Source: Blastomyces gilchristii SLH14081
Taxonomy: Eukaryota; Ascomycota; Eurotiomycetes; Onygenales; Ajellomycetaceae
Assembly (NCBI RefSeq): GCF_000003855.2
Contig: NW_003101680.1
Span: 1,921,095-1,985,094, forward strand
Length of the DNA: 64,000 bases
Reading direction: 5' to 3'
The notes under the pieces were generated by a model. The model saw only the letters and a list, made by a program, of their open reading frames with translations, was not told where the DNA came from and ran no database searches. Position 1 is the first letter of the stretch. Every line of letters begins with the position of its first letter. Positions 22,951-33,870 of the stretch are shown here, in pieces. A program made the translations under genes and the position numbers.

Positions 22951-23816
22951 GACTGATTATTGATTATTGATTGAATCGGATAATGCTCATCAGCTTAAAT
23001 AGTTCAATGACTTGAACGGAGAATGTATCTAAATATCTAATATTATATATATGCACGTACCACAGCGAAAAGGCAAGAGAAATAAATATAAAAGCAAGAA
23101 AGAAGACTGGGTAGATAGATAGATAGTATGCGGTTCTATAGGACTCCGACTCCCCAACAGATCGGATCGAAGAGAAAAAGAGCGTAGGGGTAAATTTGGG
23201 GATGGAGTATAAAGACTAGAAAAAGAGGGGAGAGGAGAGAAGGCAAAAGATATAGCTAACTAACTATGTATCAGAAGAACATTCGATAGGAACGAAACTG
23301 TAGATGAGGATGGCTTTCATGGTTTGAATTCTTTCTTTTGTTTCTTTCTTCTTCTTCTTTTCGCCTTCGTTTCTTTCCTTCTTTCTTGTCTGTATGTCAT
23401 TTATTCTTCCTTCTTCAACTCAACCCCGTCTCCCTCCTCCCTACATGCCAATGCACTTCAGAAAGAGAAAAGCGGAACAAAAGAAAGAAGCTCTCTAAAA
23501 GGAAAAGTACATGCACTCATTTATAATTTTCTCCCCCTCTTAGGAAAAAAGAAAAAAAAAAGATATGATAAAAATCAAAAAAAAATAAAAAATATCTGAA
23601 AACAAAACACTAAATAAAAACGATCGCGCGCACGCAAAATATATGTTGAGAAGTAAAAACCCCCAGCAAAAAACAGTGAATCAATAAATCAACACACACA
23701 CTCACACACTCAACACACACACATACACTCATACAAAGAAAAGAAAAAAAAAAAGAAGAAACCCGAAAACCAACTCAACAAACTCAAATCAAATTAAATT
23801 ATATCAATATGAAAAT

Positions 23817-24739
23817 CTATGCCTTAATAGTCCCGTTCTCTAGCAGGTATTGATAGGTGCCGTATCCAATGGCGCCCAGGAGGATCAGGATGGCGTACAG
23901 ACCGACACCGAGGCCGCTGCTGGCTTGGGTGCCGCTGGTGGAGGAGGAGGCGGGGGGGTATTGGGCTTTTGGGGCTGGGTCGCCGGGCTGTTTGTTGTTG
24001 GGAGGGTATGGGTTAGTCTTGATGGTTTTTGGGATCTGGATCTGGATCTGGGCCGGGCGTGGGGAAGGGGACGGGTATGTGTGCGGCGGGAATGATGTGA
24101 TTTTTTTTTTTTCTCCCGTCGTCGGGTATTTGTCATGGTTTTGTGTTTTTGTCTTTGAAAATTTTGCGGAAAAGACGACGAGGGTTGCGAGAAGGAAGAG
24201 AAGGAAGCAGAGGAGAGAAATGGGAGAAGAAATAAAAAAGAGACACGCACTATTCTCTTCAGTTTCCCGATGAGGAGGCCCTCGAGGATTTCACGGGCCT
24301 CGTCGCTGTGGCCAACGTCTTCGAAGGCTTCGGTGGCATCTTGGCCGCCGACGTCGAGGAGGACTTCTTCGCCGCCTCTATGTGTTGGGTGGGGAATTGG
24401 TTAGTTTAGTTCTGTGATGTAAATGTAGGAATACAGGTAAGGAGAAGGATAGAGATATCAAAGAACGAGGTTGATTGAGTGAGGACCGAGCTGGCCACGG
24501 AGTTTTGCGGTGTGCATGCCACAAAACCTCGTCCAATTGAATCCAATCCACAATCCAACGGGGGGAGATGGGGAAGAGGTGAAGAGACAGGAAGTAACGG
24601 GGAAGGAAACCAGGACGTACGGATGCTCATCGACGAAGCTGGAGACGTTGTAGATTTTGTCGTGGATGGTGACATAGAGGTCCTTCTTGGTGTTGTGCTC
24701 GGCGAGCTCCGTGAAGGTCAATTCCTTGGTGTCAGACAT
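23817..24739 (-). CDS. CYB5: Cytochrome b5 (tail-anchored, ER type)
   Basis: Three exons on the minus strand: 24739-24621, 24377-24251 and 23987-23817, encoding 138 residues. Cytochrome b5 is a haem electron carrier that feeds fatty-acid desaturases, sterol enzymes and some P450s on the cytosolic face of the ER. Both haem-ligand histidines are present: HPGGEE, formed across the first splice junction, and VGHSDEAR. The short linker [13 protein letters not shown] leads to a C-terminal hydrophobic anchor ([14 protein letters not shown]) with a few residues after it, as expected for a tail-anchored protein. Introns use GTACGT and GTGCGT donors. Start codon choice is clear, as [17 protein letters not shown] is typical of the family. 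Confidence 0.95.
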
Positions 24740-26383
24740 GGCGGGCGATTGGAGGTGGAGGTGTATACGTTGGTCAATGGGAGCGAGGGGGGCGACGGCG
24801 AGAGGAGGTTTGAAGTTGAGAGGATGAAGTTGAAGAGAAGATAGATGGTTGGTTGGTTGGTGATAAATATTTATTTAGGCGGTGCGGTGCGGTGGAAGTA
24901 TAAGAAGAGAGAGAGGGTCAACCTGTCAGCCGCAGCAGAAAAAAAGTAAAAGGATAAATATTTAAGTTAATAATAAATAGGGCAACTTAAATCGAGATGA
25001 TGAATAAGAATAATAATAGAACAATGAAATAATAATAATAACTAACTTAATCCACGATAATTTGAAATAATAATAATAATCAAATAATACTTTTATACAC
25101 ATTGTATTAGGATTCTGCGTCGATCCAACCGAGCAGAGCGCGGGCGAATAGCAGCGCGCGCATTGGCATTCATCCAGCTGCAACAGTTTCTATACACATC
25201 CCTTGGGGAGATGAAAGCCAAAGCTAGGTGAGTACAGCGATTCTACCGCAGAAGATGTCAACTCCTCCTAATAATAAAGATAATACTTAACTGCAACACT
25301 GCACCGAAATAGCTGCTTATTCTTCCCATTGCTATTGCTAGGACAATAAATAGCTGGAGCTACAGATGTTGCCGGTTGAACAGCGAAATCCCCATGTGAA
25401 ATCCACGCGGGACATCCAGAAGAGCTCACAGTGCAGGCGGATCTCCCTCTCTACCGTCATCTGGCTCAGAGCGCATTCATCCTTGGAACCTTTGCATGCT
25501 GTTTCTTTGTTCCAATCCAATGCTCTGATATCATTGAGCTGGAATCAGCCAATTAGGCAGTGCTGATTTGTTTTGCCATTCTAGGGAAGTTTCCCCGAGT
25601 TGACGTGATTGTGACACACACTGTATATATTATTATTATTCCAGCGTCAGCAGATATAATGAGAGAAAAAGAGGATGCCATATCACTTGTCAGTATATAT
25701 ATATATATGTATATGTATTGACATACAGACCGTGCTGGGTGGAATATCTGCTTGTTGATTCATTTGTGTTTGGTAACTAGTTGAAGGCGAAGAAGAAGAG
25801 ATGTTAGCAATCAGAAAAGTCAAAACAAAACTGGGTACGGAGTACAGTACATAATGATCAGTGAGTGTTATTATTATAATTAACATAACTACAGAACTTA
25901 CTGATACCATCCATTAAGACATCAGCTCTATATGATATGATATATCTAGTGGTGATAACCTGTTCTGTTCTTGTTCTGTTGTGCTGTGCTTCTCTCAAAC
26001 TGACCAAACTGACCAAACTGACTTGGCCGACGACATCATCGCGGTCTCGCCGAACTCTGTCCATCTATTCCCTCGTTCCCAACACCAACACCACCAGCTC
26101 CCCTTTCTTTCTATCTTGCAATTAATAGAAATAAACGTGAGAAGGAAGATACATGCATCAAATCCTCTTGGAAAAAACCAGTTCCCTCGCTACCTAAACA
26201 ACCCCATCACCTTCCTCTATAAACCATCCCTCCTTACCCCTCCCCCTCGTGTGCTGCATCCCGCAAAACACACCACACCACACATATATACAAACATCCC
26301 GCTTACATCTCCGCTCTTCCCCCCTCCCCTCCTAATCCTCCCCTTCTTACCCCCTCTAACCCCCTTTTATCTCCTCACCGACC
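24740..26383. other. Divergent promoter region CYB5 / HBS1
   Basis: 1644 bases with no gene. AAT/TAA-rich simple sequence lies at 24950-25090 and 25630-25720. A pyrimidine-rich leader runs from about 26180 to 26380 directly before the HBS1 start, as is common in fungal promoters and leaders. Confidence 0.55.
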
Positions 26384-29300
26384 ATGTCCCGCAGCCGCGT
26401 CAAAAATATTGCCTACGACGACGATGACTTCGGCAGCGCCTCCCACGACAACGGTGCCGACTACGATAACGACGACGACGACAACAACAACAACAACAAT
26501 CATGGCGGTAACGACATGACCCCCGAAGACCGCGAGCAGATGCAGCTGGGTACGATACAGGTACGCGAGCAGCTAGATGCAGATTCCCCGCTCGTCCCGG
26601 CCTCCGACGCGGAGATCTGGGAGGCGCTCTGGTATTATTATTATGATGTTGAGAAGGCCGTGGGGTGGTTGCGGAGTATGTTGAGTTTTCTTTTCTTTCT
26701 TTTCTATTTCTTTTCTATTTCTCCTTTGGCTAATTGGAGGTTGGTTCTCCTGGGTGAATAGAGAAATATGCGCCCAAGACGCCGAAGAAAGAGAAACCCC
26801 AGGCGAAGGTTAAGGGTGAGTGGATTTCTCCTTTTTAATATCTTTGCTGCATTCCTATCATTTTGGTGAGAGGATAGGTGGGGGGACGTCCATCTCATAT
26901 ATATGGCGGCTGGGTCGGTCATGGATGGGTTAGAAATTACGATGCGGATATGAACATCCAATTCAAAAGTACGTTCCTCAATTCCTAGGTTCGGTCTAGT
27001 TTTAATATTTTGTTTCCGCTCCAAACCAACTGATCCACGGCAGCAAATAGTTTTCTTCCTTTATTGACTTTTGGCCAAATTGGAAATATAAAGAGAAAGA
27101 AAAAGAAAGAAACACAGTTCCCGTATCTAATTCGCACCTCACCTCCAGGAACCGCTCCATCATTATCTCCATATCCCATCACATCGTGTCCAGAATCCTT
27201 CTCCGCAGCCGACTTCTTCAAGGACTCGCCATGGCTGGACATCCCCGCACACCGCAAAGCTGATATCCTTGTTGAACATCTCTATCCCCGCCTGGGCCTG
27301 CTCGGCGGTGCGCAAGAGACATCGGGGAAGGTGTCGAAACTTGCCGCACTAGCTGCGCGCAAGAGGAAGGATAACGAGAAGAAGGCTGCGGCGGCAGCTG
27401 GCAGTGAAGCATCCTCAATGGTATCGGATGACCAGCGAAAGTCCCCTATCTCGCTACTAGATAGGCTAGCGGTCGGTGGGAAATCGCAGGGCACCTTGTC
27501 GGCCCGGACGGCCCGTTTACCGTTGCGGAGTGGAAAGGGGGCTTTGAACAGGTCGCCCAAGCAGCCGCTCCCCACTAGCCCTGATCTTCCTGGCATGTTG
27601 GAATCTGCCACGCCACCTGACGCGCTCCCAAATGGGAAGAGGAAGGCCGCACCAGCATTGTCTGCGGATTCCACGGAACGGGAAGAAGAACGCCCTTCGA
27701 AGCTGCCCAACCTACGAGCGGAGCCTTCAGCCTTTGCTATGGTCCTTGTCGGCGCGCGAGAAGTTGGAGGAGGAGAGGACCACGATGACGTCCCTATACG
27801 CAAACCAATCTCACATAATATCGACGTCATGCGGTTTTTCGGTCAGAGTCTTATTAACGCGTTTGATTTTTCAGAACCGAGTCCGGACGATGTTGTTATG
27901 AAGGCGCGGGAGCCAGCTAAAGGTTTGTCAGGAGTTCGCACAGCAAACCCGCGTTAAACCATTTTTAAAAAGTGAAGCTTTGAGGTTGAGATGGTGAACA
28001 GAAAAAGAGAAAGAAAAAATCCTAACCATTTTCTGGTGTTTCTTTTTTTTACCGTTTGTGTAAAAAAAATACAGGCAATAAAAATAAAACGAAACGTACC
28101 GCTGCGAGTAAATCGTCGCCAAGCAAAACTGATGATGTGACGGATGCCGTTGGGCAGCTGTCTGTGCAGGAGACGGTGAAGGTCAAGAGCAAGAATATCG
28201 ATGTGCTGGCTGAATATAGCAAGTCGGATAAGAAGAAGGCTGCTAATTTTGTTGTCATCGGTATGGAATTTTATAAAAGGCCACTCTACTGAACACAAGG
28301 TGGGGAAAGGACCCGGCTAATTTATGCTCCTTGTTTTATAGGCCATGTTGATGCAGGGAAAAGTACATTGATGGGACGATTGCTTTATGAACTAAAAGCC
28401 GTTGACCAGCGGACTATTGATAAATACAAAAAGGATGCCGATAAAATGGGCAAGGGCTCGTTTGCGCTGGCTTGGGTCCTGGATCAGGGATCAGAAGAAC
28501 GGGCGCGCGGGGTCACGATCGATATAGCTACGAATCAATTCGCGACGGAAAATACCAACTTCACTATCTTGGATGCGCCGGGTCATCGCGACTTCGTACC
28601 CAACATGATTGCTGGGGCCAGTCAAGCTGACTTCGCAGTACTGGTCCTTGATGCTACGACTGGAAACTTCGAATCGGGCCTTCGGGGCCAGACAAAGGAG
28701 CACGCGCTGCTCGCCCGAAGCATGGGCGTACAAAAGATAGTCGTGGCAGTGAACAAGATGGATGCAGCCGAATGGTCCCAAGGCCGCTTCGACGAGATCC
28801 AACAACAGATCTCCTCTTTCCTAACCACAGCCGGCTTCCAGGAGAAAAACATATCCTTTGTCCCCTGCTCGGGGCTACGCGGCGACAACGTCGCCCAGCG
28901 CGCCCAGGACAAGAACGCAAGCTGGTACACCGGCAGGACGCTAATCGAAGAACTTGACACCTCAGAACCCTACACGTACGCGCTTGACAAGCCGCTACGC
29001 ATGACCATCGCCGACGTCTTTCGCGGCGGTGTGCAGAACCCGCTCTCCATCTCCGGCCGCCTAGACGCCGGCCACCTGCAGGTCGGCGACCAACTTGTCA
29101 CCATGCCCAGCGGAGAAAAGTGCACGATCCGGAGCCTGGAGGTCGACCAGACACCCAGCGATTGGTGCGTAGCGGGGCAGAACGTAACCCTGCACCTAAC
29201 AGATATCGATCCTATACATCTGCGGATCGGAGATATCCTGTGTAGTCCGTCCGCGCCGGTGAAGAACATCACCTCGTTCACGGCGAAGGTGCTGGCGTTT

Positions 29301-29549
29301 GATCATCTGACGCCGATGCATATTGACGTGCACCGGGGCCGGTTGCATGTGCCCGGGCGCATTAGTCGACTGGTTGCGCTGCTGGATAAGGGGAGCGGGA
29401 TGGCAGTGAAGAAGCGGCCGAAGATTGTGGGGCCGGGAAGTGTTGCGAGGGTCGTCGTGGAGATGGAGGCGGCGATTCCGCTGGAGGCGCCTGGGAGGGT
29501 TGTGCTTAGGGCTGGGGGGGAGACGGTTGCGGCGGGGTTGTTGGAGTGA
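26384..29549 (+). CDS. HBS1: HBS1 translational GTPase (ribosome rescue, Dom34 partner), possibly also SKI7 function
   Basis: Five exons encode 837 residues: 26384-26675, 26762-26815, 27149-27922, 28075-28260 and 28342-29549. Hbs1 is an eRF3/eEF1A-like GTPase that with Dom34/Pelota splits stalled ribosomes in the cytosol. The N-terminal part has an acidic Asp/Asn run, then the HBS1 N-terminal helical domain (about residues 55-100). Exon 3 (about residues 116-373) is a long linker with KLAALAARKRK and SLLDRL motifs. The GTPase begins near residue 436 with GHVDAGKST, then RGVTIDIA, DAPGH, NKMD and a SGL G5 motif, followed by two beta-barrel domains. The second intron (26816-27148) is long at 333 nt. 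Exons 2, 3 and 4 are all multiples of three with phase 1-1 borders, so exon 3 can be skipped without a frameshift. Confidence 0.93.
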
Positions 29550-30049
29550 GGTTTTTTCTCTTTACGCTGCTGTTGTTTTTCTCTCGATTTATATGGATAT
29601 GATTGAGGTGGGATACATAATGATATATAGACATTTTGCGGGGTGATTTTGGTAGAAAGCCTGGGTGCGATCAAATATATGGAATGCTAGAGTTATAGTT
29701 AGCTAACCCCCCAACAATAGCGAAGTGAAGGCCATGATTGAACCATTGCCGGTCTCACTTATGAGACAGATATTTGACTTGGCTCTGGGGAATCCGACAG
29801 AAAGGACAGGTTTACAGATTATGGATATGAATAATATTAATTGAGGAACAAGAATGTAACTAAACACCACAAAGTGGACAGGCTGTCCACAACAGCCGTC
29901 TCGAATACATTTTCTTCCAAGAAGTGTCCTCTTTTAACCATTTTCTATATTGCAGAAACAGAAACCTTCCGGCCACATCCCGTGGCGTCTACTTCCACGA
30001 CAGAAAACACCAGAACCCTCCAGCGACATTGCTGAGTCATGCGTTGCAG

Positions 30050-30054
30050 CCAAT
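30050..30054 (+). promoter_or_regulatory. CCAAT box upstream of BiP
   Basis: CCAAT in the context CAGCCAATCAGC lies about 600 bases before the BiP start codon. CCAAT boxes are bound by the fungal CCAAT-binding (HAP) complex. I did not find a clear match to the yeast unfolded-protein response element next to it. Confidence 0.4.
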
Positions 30055-30280
30055 CAGCAGCGATGGAATAACCTTAAATGGACCCTTGGCACGGGCGAGC
30101 GTGGTCAGACCGCGAATTGCCACAGCCGCACGGGGGACACGCCGGGCGGCCCAAAGCGGCCTAGCGCGGGCAGTGGGTGAAGTCCGAAAAGAAAAGGCCA
30201 ACTGTTAAGAGCGAGCGAGCGACGGCGGATTGTTGGGGATAACTTCAACCTCTTCTTCTCTTCTTCTCTTCTTCACCCTC

Positions 30281-30287
30281 ATATATA
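30281..30287 (+). promoter_or_regulatory. TATA-like element of BiP
   Basis: ATATATA occurs between two CT-rich blocks, about 360 bases before the start codon. A pyrimidine-rich stretch after it is a plausible transcription start zone. Confidence 0.4.
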
Positions 30288-30648
30288 GCTACGACCAAAG
30301 CTCCCTCTTCTATCCTTCTCTCTCATCCAATCCCCCTCTCCTCACTCCCACTCCCACTCTCTCCCCCTCTCTCTCTCTGTGCTCTCTCCTTAAGCTAGCT
30401 AGCTTGAGAAGGCAAGAAGCTAACTAACTAACTTCTTTTTTAATTGAAGCTTTTCCCTTGTTCTTCTCCTTACTTCACTTTAGATACCCACCCCGTTTTG
30501 CTCATTCTTCGCTTTTTTTTTAAATCACACCCGTTTGAGATTAGAAGAAGGCAGGGAAAAGGAAAGGAGCCCTTGCAACATCAAGATATAATTACCAAGA
30601 ACCCAGTTCTCCTTTCTGGAAGGAAAAACAAAAGTACACACATTCACC

Positions 30649-33002
30649 ATGTCCCGAATGTCGCGGCGGGACGCTTCGTCCTCGCCCTTCGCGTGGACAA
30701 CGGTCTTCTACCTCCTCCTCGTCTTCATTGCGCCCCTAACTCTGCTCGGGACTGCACATGCGGACGCTGATCAAGCTCCCATTAAAGAGGATTATGGCAC
30801 TGGTATGGTATTTTTCTGAAGGAGAGAAAAAAAAAATTTGTTTTCAATTGCTGACGTGTCCTAATCTCAATTTTGAACAGTAATTGGTATTGATTTGGGA
30901 ACGACATATTCTTGCGTCGGAGCGATGCAGAATGGGAAAGTTGAGATTTTCGTCAATGACCAGGGAAACAGAATTACTCCGTCATACGTGGCCTTTACGG
31001 ATGATGAGCGGCTGGTCGGCGATGCGGCGAAGAATCAGTACGCTGCGAACCCGACGAGGACGATTTTCGATATCAAGTATGTAGCTCACTGTTTCTTTTC
31101 GTTTTATGAGGTAATTTGATGTTCTTGATTGACTAACGCTTTCTCTCTCTAAATTTAAAGACGTTTGATCGGCCGGAAATTCGACGACCAAGACGCCCAA
31201 AAGGACATGAAACATTTCCCCTTCCGTGTTATCAACAAGGCTGGCAAGCCCCAGGTTAAGGTTGAGGTCAACGGCAAAGACAAGAGCTTCACTCCTGAGG
31301 AAGTCTCCGCTATGATCCTGGGCAAGATGAAGGAAATCGCCGAGAACTACCTTGGAAAGACCGTCACCAACGCCGTCGTCACTGTCCCCGCCTATTTCAA
31401 CGATAACCAAAGACAAGCCACCAAGGACGCAGGCATTATCGCTGGCCTAAACGTTCTCCGTGTCGTAAACGAACCCACCGCTGCGGCTATCGCCTACGGT
31501 CTGGATAAGACTGGTGATGAGCGCCAGATCATCGTCTACGATCTCGGTGGAGGTACCTTTGACGTTTCCCTCTTGTCCATCGACAACGGCGCCTTCGAGG
31601 TCCTGGCCACCGCCGGTGATACCCACTTGGGTGGTGAGGATTTCGACCAGCGTGTCATCAACCACTTCGTCAAGTTGTACAACAAGAAGAACAACGTCGA
31701 TATCACCAAGGACCTCAAGACCATGGGTAAACTGAAGCGCGAGGTTGAGAAGGCCAAGCGCACTCTCTCGTCGCAGATGTCCACCCGTATTGAGATTGAG
31801 GCCTTCCATGACGGCAAGGACTTCTCCGAGACCCTGACCCGCGCCAAGTTTGAGGAATTGAACATGGATCTGTTCAAGAAGACCCTCCGCCCTGTCGAGC
31901 AGGTGCTCAAGGACGCGAAGGTTAAGAAGTCTGAGATTCACGATATCGTTCTCGTTGGTGGTTCCACCCGTATCCCCAAGGTCCAGGCTCTCCTCGAAGA
32001 GTTCTTTGGCGGCAAGAAGGCTTCCAAGGGCATCAACCCTGATGAGGCTGTCGCGTTCGGTGCCGCTATTCAGGGTGGTGTCCTTTCTGGAGATGAGGGT
32101 GCCTCTGAGATCGTTCTCATGGATGTTAACCCATTGACCCTCGGTATCGAGACCACTGGAGGCATCATGACCAAGCTCATCCCCCGTAACACTGTCATCC
32201 CCACCCGCAAGTCTCAGATCTTCTCGACTGCCGCTGATAACCAGCCAGTGGTCCTTATCCAAGTTTGTACGTTATAATCTCCTTTCCCTATCTAGTGTCT
32301 TTTGTTCAGCATAGAAGTACAATACTAACAACCCCTCAGATGAAGGAGAACGTCCCATGACAAAGGACAACAACCTCCTCGGCAAATTCGAACTGACCGG
32401 CATCCCTCCCGCGCCCCGCGGTGTGCCCCAGATCGAAGTCTCCTTCGAACTCGACGCCAACGGCATCCTCAAAGTCACCGCCGGCGACAAGGGCACCGGG
32501 AAAGCCGAATCCATCACCATCACCAACGACAAGGGTCGTCTCTCGCAAGACGAGATCGACCGCATGGTCGCTGAAGCTGCTGAGTTCGCGGAGGAAGATA
32601 AGGCCATGAAGGCTAAGATTGAAGCCCGGAATACGCTGGAGAATTATGCGTTTAGCCTGAAGAACCAGGTGCAGGATGCGGAGGGACTTGGCGGCAAGAT
32701 TGCGGATGATGATAAGGAGACGGTACGTTTTGACTACTTCACTAATTACCACTACCCCAGTATGGAAATTCTGTATACTAACCAACGGTGTTTTTTGGAT
32801 ACAGCTCCTGGAAGCCATCAAGGAAGCCACAGACTGGCTCGACGAGAACGCCGCGACGGCCACGACGGAGGACTTCGAGGAGCAGAAGGAGAAACTGTCT
32901 AATGTTGCATATCCGATCACGAGCAAGTTGTACGGCTCTGCGGATGGGGCTGCTGGTGCTGGTGGTGAGGAGGATGAGCCGAGCGGACATGATGAGCTGT
33001 AG
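30649..33002 (+). CDS. KAR2: ER-lumenal Hsp70 chaperone BiP/Kar2
   Basis: Five exons (30649-30802, 30881-31076, 31161-32266, 32340-32722, 32805-33002) encode 678 residues. BiP is the ER Hsp70 that drives protein import and folding, helps ER-associated degradation and senses unfolded proteins. The N-terminus has a signal peptide (hydrophobic [16 protein letters not shown], then ...AHADA). The ATPase domain starts with GIDLGTTYS and has [10 protein letters not shown] and [13 protein letters not shown]. The substrate-binding domain follows ([13 protein letters not shown]), with the helical lid after it. The C-terminal residues HDEL are the ER retrieval signal, which fixes the location. The third intron joins VLIQV to YEGERP, as in other BiP proteins. 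The codon bias is strong, consistent with high expression. A 271-codon antisense frame over exon 3 is an artefact of that bias. Confidence 0.98.
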
Positions 33003-33870
33003 TGGTTTTTTTTCCCTTCCTTTTTTCTGTAATTTGTAGAAGGTGGTTTTTATTATTGTAAAATGCTGAGAAATCATTGATGTTTGTTTTTTGTTCCATG
33101 ACATACGCTGTATACAAAAACTGCGCTGTAAGAGAGGTGGGGGTTTATTGTATGGATGGAGTTAATGTCCATTTTTTTTTACTTCTCTCGATTCTGCTAC
33201 TTTCTTCGTAAACGTGGTTTCTTCGATTATTTTTGACTTGCATTTCATTCTGTTCGCTTGATTTGCTTATTACTTGCTCTGTTTCTCACCCTGTTATTAT
33301 TTCTTCCTGTCGTTCTTTTAGGCGGAAAGAAAATGAAAAAGAATGAAAAACAAAGTCAGAAGAAGGGCTGTGCTGCGATGCTTTGCCTCGACGTCACTTC
33401 TTTACACACGAGATATCTCTCTCCCCCTACAGTAAATATGCACGGGAGATGGGGCAGTGCAGCATCGCAGGGCAGAAGCCAAACAAACAAGCTCTCTCTC
33501 TCTCTCTCTCTCTCATCACTTTGGGCCTCGGAAACCTCGACTATTTAGAAAATCCAAGCACGAACAGCACGAGCAAACACGAGGCTTCTCACCATCAGGG
33601 TATTTGTCAGTTATACGAGCAAGCACACATGGGGATCTCACCTAGTTAAAGAACCATGTCAAGTCGATTGCAAGGCGGAGACTGAGCAGAGCCTCATCTT
33701 CGGATTCTCGCGTTGAAATATTTATCTTTTTTTGCAAGAAAACAGAGGGGAAAAATACATACATATATATATATATATATGTATATATATACTTCTACTG
33801 GACTGGCAGACCTCATCTTCCACCGTACAGTAAGTAGTAAAACTACTTATCCCAATACAATATATATTAT
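33003..33870. other. Intergenic: BiP 3' flank and promoter of the secreted nuclease-like gene
   Basis: 868 bases. It contains a CT dinucleotide repeat at about 33491-33514 and an AT/TA-repeat stretch at about 33758-33791. No gene is seen. Confidence 0.55.

Larger units (their letters stand above)
22062..23816. other. Convergent 3' region between HAK and CYB5
   Basis: 1755 bases without a gene. It contains poly-T-rich sequence at 22090-22160, a G-run cluster at 22857-22886, a GATT tetranucleotide repeat at 22927-22950, and A-rich sequence at 23540-23760 that probably belongs to the cytochrome b5 3' untranslated region. Open frames in 23324-23600 are low-complexity and are not supported. Confidence 0.55.
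29550..30648. other. BiP promoter and 5' leader region
   Basis: 1099 bases with no supportable gene. It holds a CCAAT box (30050-30054), a TATA-like element (30281-30287) and a long CT-rich tract from about 30240 to 30500, typical of strongly expressed fungal genes. Confidence 0.6.

Noticed and set aside
23324..23600. Hydrophobic-starting 91-codon plus-strand frame
   Set aside because: Made of TTC/TCT-rich simple sequence then Lys-rich sequence from A runs, in the likely 3' UTR of cytochrome b5.
27282..27830. 182-codon minus-strand frame over HBS1 exon 3
   Set aside because: Antisense shadow of a verified exon; composition is low-complexity and unlike a protein family.
31447..32262. 271-codon minus-strand frame across BiP exon 3
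   Set aside because: It lies antisense to a strongly codon-biased exon, where stop codons are scarce on the other strand, and its protein shows no independent motif.
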